From Nemopilema nomurai (Eukaryota; Cnidaria; Scyphozoa; Rhizostomeae; Rhizostomatidae), in the NCBI GenBank assembly GCA_003864495.1, contig ML133474.1, positions 1,466,550 through 1,530,549 of the forward strand: a stretch of 64,000 nucleotides of DNA. Direction: 5' to 3'. Within the stretch, counting starts at the first letter, position 1; the number at the start of each line of letters is the position of its first letter. The notes under the pieces were generated by a model that was not told where the DNA came from, ran no database searches, and saw nothing but the letters and a program-made list of their open reading frames with translations. A program made the translations under genes and the position numbers. This document shows, one piece after another, positions 1 to 11,800 of the stretch.

Positions 1-595
1 AACTTAATCTCAACTGCCACTCAATAGAAATTTTCCTTGCAGCATGTTCGATATAGAAACAGTGTCTAGCCTTAATGTTGTTGACAAAGTTCGTGTGCTT
101 ACTAGCAAAGGATGGCACCTATGGCAATGTTCCTACTGACAATCTGATACGTGAAACGTCAAAAATATGCAATTTGATTCTCAAATTGCTGTGTCATATT
201 TCTGCGTTAAATTTCTTTTAATTTAGCCAAAAAGAATGTAGCCAACAATTCACTGTGAAAATTTGCCTACTTCTTAAGATTTATTTCTAAAACAAGCAAG
301 AGGATTCCACTGCTTACTAAGAAAGCTTATATGTCAACAGCCCTGACGAGCCTTGAGATCGAATTGCTTTTCGAGGCTGAGTTGCTAACTGTCAAATCAA
401 AGATAGCAAGCTCTAAAATACACGACTTGACTCAACAAGTTTGATTCAAAGACAACTGCAAAATAGTAGAATCAGACAATAAAACAACAAAAGCCACTGA
501 CAAGGAAACCGAAAAATATTTAACGAAAATCAGCTGGAAAGGCTTCTATCAAAGAAAATCATTCAGGTTACACGATACCTTAAAAAGCATAACAA
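1..595. other. 3' flank of RBM28
   Basis: No coding exon is visible here. On the minus strand a canonical AATAAA polyadenylation hexamer lies at 285-280 (TTTATT on plus), about 310 bases beyond the RBM28 stop codon, so this stretch probably holds the RBM28 3' untranslated region and its cleavage site. Nothing else could be supported. Confidence 0.4.
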
Positions 596-3500
596 TTACT
601 CAAACCATCTTTTGGATGGAGCCTCTTTAAGTGAAGCGTTTTCTCCAAAGAGCTTTGATTTGTATTTGTTTACCAACGAAGAAAATTTCTTCTCTTCAAG
701 ATCAGTCCGTCGTCTCTTCGGCACCTTCCCCGCCTTACTTTCATCTTGTACATCACCGTTTCCCTTTCTTTTTCGACTTCCATCCTGGGATTGTCTTTGA
801 TTCCTGGAAGTAAAACTTTGCTTTTCACTTTGATCCTTTTTCCCCCAACTTTTGGCATTGCTTTGATGAAGCTGTTTTGCGCCAATTGACTGCTTTCTTC
901 CCTCCTGTTTCTTCCCCAAACTATCACCTTTTTGCTTACCAAACCTTTTACCCTTATTATCGAAATTCTTCCCTTCCTTCGATTTCATCCCTTTATTCTG
1001 CTTACTTTCCCTCCCTTGAACAGGGTTTTTAAACTTTTCCGGGCTCGCCAATTTTTCATCTTTGGTGTTAAGCTTTTTCCCGCCACTTTCAGAATCACCT
1101 TTGGCTGTCACGGTCTTTTGCTTTTGTCTCTCGCGTCGCTTTTCTTGCAATTCTAACGCAGCTTTGTTTTCGACGGAGAACTCGACAATAAGCCTCCTGT
1201 CGTCGCCAAAGACCCCTGGGTTGTTGTTGGTTGCTCTCAGCATGGCCAAAGCCTGCTCGTGAGTCTCTAGTTCCATGAAGCCATAGCCGAGTGAACGACA
1301 TTTCCCGGCGTTATCCAGTCTATCTTTGTTCCTCATTATCAAAATCTTCTTAATCTTGATCCCGCTTTTGTTGACTGCTTCTAGAAACGCCTTCCGCATC
1401 TCATTTTCATTGACGGATAATGGCAGGTTGCGAATGCTCAATCTGAATAGAAAATATTGAGTTGTGATCAGCTTCTTCAGACAAATATTTGCAAAATAGT
1501 CAGTTCAGTACGGCCAAAGCTTATAAGTGGTCATTAAGCATTTGTCTTGCTACTACTAAGATTTGAATGGAAAAAATAAAGACTAAAGGTACGGTGTAAT
1601 CTTTGAAAAACCTAAATAGCATTTCGTATTATTTCCTAAATCGATCCCATGGAAAGTATACTTTTAACACTTTTTTCATTGGGATCGATTTGATATTTTG
1701 ATAAATTAGCGTCCTTCAGGCACCCGTTAACAAGTTACATTCTGAAAAAGACCTTTTTCGAATTTCAGCGAATTTCACCAAGCAATATCAAATGCAAGCA
1801 CATAGTTTTGCCATCAAAACGTTACCCTCATGACCACAAAAACTCTTTGCAGAGTCTGACCCTATACATGGCATTCAAGTAAGTATTCAAAAATGAAACA
1901 TGCGGCTGTGAAACTCTGAATAGAACACTAAATGGTCAAGAATTTTGAGTACAGCTTTATCTTCAATCTGCTCAGAAGGCTCTGCACGTTCCAGTAAATT
2001 AAAACTTGGAAAATTATTTGCTCACACGGACATTTCCAAACCAAGAAAGTTGATAGATAAAAATAAAAAGAAACGGGAATAGAATGACACAAACCTGGTT
2101 TTCGAGACAAAATAATTCTGATTTTTCAGTTTTGTTTTTTTATCCGCCCATGCCTTCTCCCGTTTCTTCATGTCTGCCTCACTGAGCTCCTTCGCAGCTT
2201 CTGAATTAGGAAAGACCGCTCCCTCTGTCGCCAGTGCAAGGTTTCGCTTGTCTTTAGGATCCTTCTTAGCGTTCTTCTTCTCTTTCTCGATTTCCTTCAC
2301 TTTGCCTCGTGTCACGGCTTTGACAAAAAACAGCCTCCGCCCACTGAGCGTGATACCACCCTCTTTTGGGTCGATATCATCCGACGCCGAGACCACCTTT
2401 TCGACTGAACCGATATCTTTGAATTTCACGAAAGCCGTCCCGCGACTATGCCCAGTCTCTTTGTCTATGACCAATTTGCAGTCTTCCACAGGACCAAATT
2501 CACTAACCAGTTCAACAAGCTCCTCTTCTGACGCTTCAAATGGCAAGTTTCTTATAAAGACGGTCCTACCCTCTTTCGCATCATGTGATTGCTTCCTGAC
2601 GACTTTTGAATACTGCCTCTCGATTTCGTTATCCTCGTCCGAAGTTTCTTCGTCTTCGTCGTCGTCATCATCATCATCGCTTTCTTCTGCACTTTCCCTT
2701 TCACTTTGTTCATCTACATCATCAGCCTCTGAGCCCGTCTCGTCTTCTGTTTCGTCGTTGCCACTAGCAACATCGACATCATCATCATCATCATCATCCT
2801 CACCTTGGCCACCATGAATTTTTCCATATCCGGAAATTTTTGTATCATCTTTATTTTGCTTTCTAGCATCCATAATTGCAGGCTTGTTTGCTTTCCCCAC
2901 AACTTCAGCATGGTCTTCTTTGGAAAAATTAAATCAAAATGACACTTAAGTAAAAGATGCAACATGACAAGCCTATAAACTTCATAATATATATAAATAT
3001 ACATATATATATAATAGAAGACAGGCTAGAAATGAGACATGTTCTCTGTTACTCCGAGTTTTGTGCTTGCGCACTTATCAGGCAGTATCAGGCAGACTAT
3101 AATGAAAAACATTCCTGCTACTGCAGTATAAATAAACAAAATCATTGTTTTTGTCTTTGAGTTCCCAATTGTATTTTGATAGTTCGGTGGTGTTGGTGTA
3201 TTTTCGGTTGCGGTTAGCCTCTGTCTATTATAATTTCTGACTCTTTTAGACTCTTTTAAAGTGCTTCTTCTCAACTGCTAATAGCATTAAAGCTTTCAGT
3301 ATCTCCAAACTCTTGTTATCCTTAATATCAACACAACCTCTTGGGCCAAAATGATTGACTATGTAATCCCAGTCATTAGAAGTCCTTATAATTTTATAAT
3401 ACTCTAAAAAAACAAAAATGTTATGATCAACAGCAAAAACTTTGACACATTGCCTAATTATTTGAAAGAAAATGCAAAAGTGCCAGTCAAGTCACAATTG

Positions 3501-5762
3501 GTTACTTACCACTTTTGGCTAAAAACTCATCCTTTGGGATGGCCCAGTCAATGATCATTGGTCGGCTAAGTAACTGCTTTTTATTCAGTCCCTCCATGGC
3601 TGAATTGGCATCTTCAGGCCTTAGAAACTGGACAAATGCAAAACCCTTCATGCGTGTTCGACCCTTTTCACTTGTTATTGTGGGCAGCTCAACCCTCAAT
3701 ATCTTCCCAAACTTACTAAAGGCATTTTTCAAATCATCCTCTTTACACTTATATGAAATGTTCCTGACAATCAATTGGGATTTATCTAAGACTTTACGTG
3801 ATGGTTGCTTCCCTTCTTTAGTTAGCAGGCAGGAGTGGAGAACATTTTCACCAACTTTACTTCCATTGATTTTCTGAAATGCTCTTACAGCCCCTTTTAT
3901 AGACTTGAAAATGATTGTGGAGGTATTGCTGCTTTTGTCTGTGGAGGGGGGCAGTATCTTCTGCACCTTTCCATGCTTTGAGCATAATAGTTTTAGCTTA
4001 GTTTTTGTAAATTCATCAGGAAGTCCAGATATTACAATGGTCCTTTTTGCTTCTTCCTTCTCATTCACTTCAGGAACTTTTGTCCTTTTATGCCTTAATA
4101 AATCATTTCCTTCATCTGGTCCAGAGACTATTGTGTTTTCATCTTGGTTCTCTGAAGCAATGTCTAAAACATATAATAAAAAATTGAATAAAATCAGTTT
4201 TAAATAACTAACTGCACTTTTGAATAATTTTTCTGTCCTTTTGCTTATGCTTTTTTGAAGGATGCTGCTATGATGAATGTGAAAAAGTATGATGCTATGA
4301 CAGCAAGGTAAGGGTTAAATATCAGATGAGGAAAATTAAGAAAAACAGGACTGAAAAAAGATAATCAATTAAGGGACTTCAGTTTGTTTCTCCAACCATT
4401 TATCAGAAGGAAGGCATATCCCAACAAAATGACATTTCCAGCACTCAATCGTACAGGTAATCTCATTTCAAACTGATAAATGTGAATCAAGCACACAAAC
4501 AAAAACTGATGAGTACCTTTGTCAACTGCATTTTTGGGCTTATAGTTATCTCTCTGTCTTGGTTTCTTATCTGCAAGTGATACTAAAACCTTTCTTCCAC
4601 CAATAACTATCTCTGAATCCAATGCTTTTGCTGCATCCTCTGAGATTGCAAATACTATGTAACCAAATCCTCTGCAACCTTTGCTTTTATCTGTGGAAAC
4701 AGAAGGAATTGAAAAACTTCAGTTCCTCAATTCCTGAGAAACTTCCCCTGCTGTTGGACCCAAGAGAGTAAATCAAACTGTATGGTATTATTTAAAAATG
4801 TGAATACTTTTCATCAATTACATGCTTTTTTATAAGGAACTACTTTATAAGGAACCTACATGTAGAAGGCCGAAATACTTAAAGAACTTATACTACTAAA
4901 AACAAAATCACTAAGGAACTTTTTAATTTGAAATATTCTTATAACTGCAAGTATCAAGAACTAAAAAGCCGGTTCCATTCATTTGCAGCCAATACTCGCA
5001 TAGATTGTTTGCTATTCGTGTGTCAAGTGCTTCATTGAGTAATTTCCGCATATTAAGTGTTAGATTTATTTCAGTCAAAGCACCGGAAGTGAGAACTTAA
5101 GGAACTTTTGGTACTAAAATCTGATGATTTGAGGTCTACGAATAAGGAACTTTGGAACTAGGCCTTGAGGTAGGTTCCTTATAAAAAAGCGTGTAACTGG
5201 AAAGAAACTGTGCTCCTGATTACCGACATTAAAACAAAATTCTTCATAGTTAGGAATTTGATATCTATGCCATAAGAATGTCAAGAGCGTAAGTAAGATT
5301 TGGATGGGCTTATTGCCTTGTGATGCAAAAATGAAATCACTGTTCTATTTTGTGCTTTTTTCCTTCCCATTTTCCATGATTCGAAGGCTCCAAATTCTGA
5401 TTTGACCATTGACCTATCAAATACCATCTGTTGAAAACGGCTGGTTGTTCCAACGGATAAGAATTGAGAGTGCTTTCGTTAACAGGAGGTTTTTAATTCT
5501 AGCATATAATCGGCCGTAGTTGTTGCAAAACTACTGGTTCATATTATAAAATGGCGCAAGGCCTATTTTCGGCGTTGTATTCTTAGTCTTGCTTACCCCT
5601 GTCTTTCACAACGAAGCATCTTTTGATTGGTCCACAGTCACCAAACGCCTCCTCCAGCTGTCCATCAGTTGTAGTAAATGGTAAGTTTCTCACAAACAAA
5701 GTTTTTCTTCTGACGACTGAGGGATCTTCCTTAACTTCGCCAACCATGCTTTCGTCAGCCAT
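596..5762 (-). CDS. RBM28: RNA-binding protein 28 (Nop4 homologue), five coding exons
   Basis: This is the animal homologue of yeast Nop4, a nucleolar protein needed for large-subunit ribosome assembly and also linked to spliceosomal snRNPs. The coding exons, 5' to 3' on minus, are 5762-5597, 4690-4517, 4163-3510, 2917-2095 and 1442-596. All junctions are GT-AG with matching phase, and together they give 887 residues (human is about 759). RRM1 (residues ~21-98) has RNP2 TLFVRNLP and RNP1 KGCRGFGYIVF. A weak RRM-like fold follows at ~155-227, then good RRMs at ~243-320 (LIVRNISY, MKGFAFVQF), ~449-540 (TVFIRNLP, SRGTAFVKF) and ~608-690 (LSIRNLPL, SLGYGFMEL). Between them is an Asp/Glu-rich tract (~371-430), and the C-terminus is a lysine-rich tail ending KRWFE, as in RBM28. 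The start ATG sits in AAGATGG. It shares a short promoter region with COG4. Confidence 0.93.
4818..5196. mobile_element. Putative MITE with 23-bp terminal inverted repeats in RBM28 intron 1
   Basis: The left end TTACATGCTTTTTTATAAGG (continuing AAC, 4818-4840) and the reverse complement of 5174-5196 match at 22 of 23 positions, the exception being T/C at the sixth base. The bases TA at 4819-4820 and 5194-5195 could be a TA target duplication, which would make the element itself about 373 bp. The inside is non-coding and carries several extra copies of TAAGGAAC in both halves. This fits a non-autonomous DNA transposon (MITE). No transposase is visible. It lies wholly inside RBM28 intron 1. Confidence 0.65.
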
Positions 5763-5898
5763 CTTGAACTTCTCTGGATGCGATCTCAGACTGGAGACGA
5801 GGCTGATACTTAGAAGTTCCAAATTCAAAATGGACACGTCAATAACATTTTGTTCCATAATATGAGAATTTTGACTGCTGTGATAACCAAAATAAAGC
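5763..5898. promoter_or_regulatory. Probable bidirectional promoter / 5' UTRs of RBM28 and COG4
   Basis: Only 136 bases separate the RBM28 start codon (5762, minus) from the COG4 start codon (5899, plus), so transcription start sites and both 5' untranslated regions must fit here or overlap the opposite gene. No TATA box stands out. On the plus strand a short upstream reading frame starts at 5829 (ATGGACACG) and stops at 5864, 11 codons before the COG4 start; it would lie in the COG4 leader if transcription starts upstream of it. The shared-promoter role is inferred from spacing and orientation. Confidence 0.6.
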
Positions 5899-8800
5899 AT
5901 GGCAACAAAGATCGATGCGATCGAAAATATAGATATTGACCATGTTTCAGATATATCTGAAATAAAGCGTCTATACACACTCCTACAACAGAAAGAGGTA
6001 ATTTGTTTCAATTACGCAGAGAGAAATCCCTTGGTCATCTTCCAAACAATTTCTTCGAGCTTTTCACCATGCTGAAAAATGAGTGTAGACTAGTGCAACG
6101 TGGCTAAACGTTTTGTCTAATAACGTGGCCGCTGTCTGGGCACTTTACGTGGAGGGGCTCTTTCGCCATCATTTGACACACCCCCGATTTTACATGTTTT
6201 CTTTCACATAAATTATTTTGTTCGATCTTTTTATCTGCTCGACTTATCCCCCTAAATCTCATTGGGTGTTTAGGAAAAGTAGGCATTCTGCAGCATAAGA
6301 ATTGTGTTTTGGGACCAAAGTTACTCTAGCACCTAATGTCATATATTCGTCCATGTTTTTTAAACTGCATTTTACAGTCTGTTTAACTACACAGCTGCAA
6401 GTGCTACTCGCTTCTAGCAATTTTTGTGAAAGAAGTTGCGAGAAATATTTCTTTTTGTGAAATTGTTTCTATTTCAATTCATCACAACATTTGCTTCTGC
6501 TGGTTTGCTAAACGAATGTTCAATGCTAAACGAATGTTCAATATAAAGTTATATTTGCAACAGACAGAAATTCTCTAATGTCAACTTCTTTCATTGTTCT
6601 TGAATACTTCCCTGTTAATAACTCAGTGTTAATAATTAATCTTGATCTAACTAGTTCAGCACCATGGTGTGTTTCATTGTATTTAAGTTCTTTCCATTTA
6701 GATTTTATGTAGCAGAGTTTGAAATTACATGAAGCCAAAACTAAAATAAAGAATTATCAAAAATTGGTAATTTTCTAAAGTCCCCAGGTGTAGAAATCAT
6801 TATTTGCTTGTATTTTTATTATACAGAGATAGCTTTGAATTTTTAAATATTTGCAGCTTTTGATACACTAAATGCCTTAGTAGACATGGAAAATAACATA
6901 GATTCTGTGATGATAACTAGAATGGTTGATTTTTGATGTTTTGTCTAACTTTTGTAGCAAGAGCTTGATGAAGAACTGGATACCATCCTTGACAACCGTT
7001 TAGTTGTAGATTCAAAAGTTGAGGCTATACAAAACCTTGTGTAAGTGTTCTCCTATTTGATTTATAACAGAATTTACACCTAGGGTTTGTTTCGTTTGCT
7101 CAACTATCTTCCAATTACCTTTCCTAAACCATATCTATTTGCTATGATTTATAAACAATGTCTACTTTCTTAAGAAATAAGTAAACATTTTTTAATATTT
7201 GACCAACACATTGAAAAATGACCATGTAACATACTTTAACATCCATTTTTGCTGCGGAATTTAATGCAACTATCAGGTGTTAATCCTCTATCATTGGAAA
7301 TTTTACTCTGAATGAAAGCATTTAAAGTATTGAGGCTCTTGTTATTTTGAGTATAGAAAAGAAATATTTAAAAACTGGAATTTAGCACTAGTGGCTCCAA
7401 ATCTGAGCTGATTATCTTATATCAAGCATTGTTAAAAAAGAATGGAAAAGCTGGATGGATGTTTTGAAAGAGCTCTTCATGGTTTCATTTGTGTTGCTTT
7501 AAATTTGTTTTCTTAGAGGTCTTCATTTAGTTAAACAAATGCAAGTTATATGTTTTGAAGAGTCTCTTCTTACCTTTATTTTCTAAAATTATGCTGTCTT
7601 TGTTATCACTTTATGTCCTTTGGGTGTCAATAAGGTTCTTATCCTAGTCCAAACATCGAGGTTCTGACTGAAAGTTCTAAGAGCTTAGAGCGTGTCATAT
7701 CAGATACAAATCTATTGGCAGAGAAAGTCAGTAGCAAAGTAAGAATATTGGATCTTGCTAAGGTAGGTATCCATTAGCATTTCCTCCCAGGTTCTTTTAA
7801 TACAATGTATAAAATTTTCTCATGATTGAATTCAATGTTCTCTTCTCATTTGCACATTGCTTGTTGTGTTATGTATTTTTATATTTTCATTTAAATTTTG
7901 CTAATAACTGTTTGACAATTTTTTTAATTTATCACTTTAAATCTTCGTTTTCTTGATTTACAGAGCAGGGTTCAAGACACCATAAAAAGGGTTGATGATA
8001 TTCTTGACCTTAAGGTAGCTATTTGAATCATGTTATTGTAGTACAGTCCATTTCACTTAGCTATGTTTGTTCCTTTCTGGGGACCTGTAAAAGTTTATTT
8101 AGTATTCACTAGCTGTTCATGTGACTTTTGTTTGACATTTTCATAGTCCTGTGTGGAAGGTGTGGAAACAGCATTAAGAAAAGAAGAGTTTGAACAGGTA
8201 AATATAATCAAGTTTGTTAAAGCCTGGTTTTATGTGATCACAAATCATCAAATAATAAACATTTCTATTGTGTCAATTGTCGCCTTCAATTGTTTCTGAA
8301 AAACATTTTCAATCTTAAAGCTTCTCAAGTTCATTCTGCTTTATTCTTGCTTTATCAAGCTGCTTTATTAAACTGCATCTTGCATTTCTTGTTGTAGATT
8401 TTTGCTAATTTTGTATTATCAAGTAGTTTTTATTTTAAGTCTGATCTAATTTTTGATCTTCTTTTGTTCTAAATGTTATAATGTAAAATATTTCAGGCTG
8501 CAGCCTTCATTCATCGATATCTCAGTCTTGATGAGAGAGCACTGAGAGAGATCCTGCCTGACAATTCTGAAGGTTTGTAATGATTTGATTGATTTGATTT
8601 GATTTGATTTGATTTGATTTGATTTGATTTGATTTGATTGATTTGATTTGATTTGATTGATTTGATTTGATTGTAATGCATTTGTCATTCATTTCTTTAT
8701 AATCAAAGACAGCTTACATCTGCTACTTAGAAGGAATTATGTTTAAGTACAGCTAATAAACATAGGTGGCTTGTAGTTAAAGAAATACAGTTTTTGGCAT

Positions 8801-11800
8801 TTCAACGCCATCAAGAAATATGTCCTAGTCCTTTTGCAAACTGTTTCCATATATTCAAATTTCTAAAACTATAGAGCTTTAGATGTTGTGTAGCCACTGA
8901 GGTGAGAGCTATTTGTTTTTTTCTTATTCAATACTACAGGCACTGATCTAAAGCATTCTTTCAACTTCTTGCACGATGCACAAGGCAAATTGCAGCAAAT
9001 TGTCAAAGAGAAGTTTGATGCTGCTATGAGTTCTAATTACAGTGCTGCAGTTGAGAGGTAGCATATTCTTCTCCTTGGTTTTTGGATATATATTGCTACT
9101 AGTTCAAAGTGATGTCATATTTTGAGACAAATAAGCATTTTGGCAATGTTGAAGAGCTATGTTTTTTGCTTTGATATGCACTGCTAGGAAGTAATAATTT
9201 GTGAAAATATTTACTGCCTGGTGTATATTTTGAATGATTCTTGCTTGAATAATTCTTGAATATTTGAATAATGCTTGAATAATTCTTCCCACATGCAACT
9301 CATGGATTTGTTATTGTAGGAATGAATTATAATCATGATTTTACAAGCTTTTTCCTGATAGACCCAAGTTACCTTAGTATTCTATATCCATCATTAGATT
9401 TTTCAAGCTTTTCCCCTTGGTTGGCATAGATGATGAAGGACTTGCAAAGTTTTCTCAATATTTGCAAAAACAGGTTTGTAGCAGTGTTGCCACATGATTC
9501 CCCTTTTATCCTACTTTACATGAGATCCATTGTAATATTTGTTATACCAATCAATATTTCTGAAAGTTATATCAATATCAAAGGTTATATTACCTTGCCA
9601 AACTCTTTGGTAAATAGGATGGTTCATCCCTGGTTATTGCGTAAGTTAGTTTATTTTTGTGAAGAAAATTAAGTTCTTGTCTCTCCTGTAAACCATTTTG
9701 CCATCCTCACACTTTGTTTTCATTGCCAGTCTTTATTTTTATGAAAATGAAAAATAAATTTATATGAAAGTCAAGGATGGATGTAGTCCAAGCTTGTATA
9801 TTGTATCAAACTTTTATTTTGTAGATTGAAGCAATGGGCGAAATAAACTTAGATACTGCTATCAAGATTAACCCTCAAGGTAATTCTTTAGATATTCTTG
9901 CTTTGAGTACCTATACCCATTACCACACTCCTAGACATGGATGGAATGAGATCAATTTTAATGAGGCCCGGAGCCAATGATCTTGAATTTTTATTCATTG
10001 ACTCTTGGTGTGTACGTTTGGTGGTGAGCTTATTCCTTACTAGTTATTTGTTGCATCTTCTAGATCGGCGAGCAAACGTAATCTTTGCCGATACTTTAAC
10101 CTTGCTGTTTGAAGGAATCGCAAGACTAGTGGAAGATCACCAGCCCTTGGTTGATACTTACTACGGTAATATTGCCACTATTGTTACCAATATTTGAATC
10201 ACTCTTTTAGAAAGTGCATAATTATACCCAGTTATTCCTTTACCATCAGGCTTTTTACTCAAATATGAAGATGATACTAATACGAATACTAATGCCTTTG
10301 ATTGTATTAAGCTACAGGTTTTTTGGCTTTTTGTTTTAATGATTGTTCGTTCTGTAGTACCGAGTCCTTGTATTCAGTCAAGTTGTACTTGCATTATTCA
10401 TTTTGTCTCTGATGTTATGCAAACCCCGGGTCTCCTTCAATAGTTACGTAATAGTTGTATTTGTGCCCAGGCCCTGGTCGAATGGTTGCTGTTTTGATTG
10501 CCCTGCAGGTTTGTTATGATTATTATGTTTGCAAATTATCAACTAGCATGAACATGAAAACAAAGAATACCTATATCAATTAGGAATTTGCCTATTTTTA
10601 TTCACTCTCAAGTCCCCCATGTTCATCCAATCACTATAAAAAATGCACCCCCCTCAAATGTCACAACTATCTCTCTAACATACTGACTACCTGATGGAAT
10701 CGCCATTACACGTAAGACCTATGAGGCTCAACACATGTGAATCCTTTGCACGACATGTTTTACAGTCATGTTTTACAGTCTAATGTAAATTTGAAGCAGA
10801 TGTTTTATTGTTGTATTCATCAAGACTAGTATTCAGCCCATATTCACATTTTTTGACATAGTTGCTCTCTACTTTTTAGGAAGAATGCGACATCCAGTCA
10901 CAAAAAATTGTTGACCAATTCATCATTTCACGCAACTTCAAGACTATGGTATCTTTTAACTGACCTTTTTGCCTTCAAATTGACTACTAGAGACTCTTTG
11001 AAAACAAAAGGAGATCTTTTCCATTTTCATCTGATATCTTGCGTTATGCTTAGATACTTTATATGTAGAAGGGGCATTTCAGAAGCACCATTGGTAATGC
11101 AGGTTATATTTAGCCATGAATAGTTAGTCTGTCCGAGTCCTCGAGGTGACGTTTTAAGGCTGCTTAAGACAACGGGTCTTTCCAATATAATCATCCTACG
11201 CTCGTCACCATTTTTGCTGTAGTTTATCTACACCCTTAACGTAGATTCATTAGATTCTATTACCATTTTGGTCTACAATCGTCATTTGTCTCTTCTCTTT
11301 CTTTTAGTTCGATGAAGTGAAGAAAAGCTCAACACCAGCCAAGCCAACTTCCTCTGCATCTCAGCAAAGGCGAGTATGCATCATCGACAGCTTTAGACTA
11401 CTTCATATTAAGCTACTGAATTTCAACAGACAGTGAAAGGCTCTACCTGCAATATATTGTGATTATTTATGCATGTTGCCAACATGTATTTTGAAATCTG
11501 TTAATCTGAAGTGAAATCTATTTTCTCATCTCAAAGCACCGGAATCAATAGACAGACATTTTAACCATTAATATAGCAATTAGAAAGCAGGGGAACTGCA
11601 AAAGGGGGCACATTTCCCGATGCTGGGGAATGCAAATAGTAAACTGAAGATCTTTGAACTCGTATTGAATCGACTTGCACCTCCTCTTTAGACACTTCTG
11701 GGTCATCTACGGTTTTTAATAAATTCTAAAGGCCCTTGCAGAAATGGTGCAAATGGCGCCTGTCTCTTTGCAGATGAACGACAGGTGCTCCCAGGCTCCC

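Noticed and set aside
1638..1691. Hairpin of AAATCGATCCCA and its inverse in RBM28 intron 4
   Set aside because: A 12-bp stem with a 30-base loop; possibly a small fold-back remnant but too short to call.
2170..2817. 215-codon plus-strand open frame rich in serine
   Set aside because: It is the antisense of the RBM28 acidic exon; Ser runs mirror Asp/Glu codon runs.
8476..8688. Open frame with NQIKSNQ repeats on minus
   Set aside because: It is only translation of the TGATT microsatellite.
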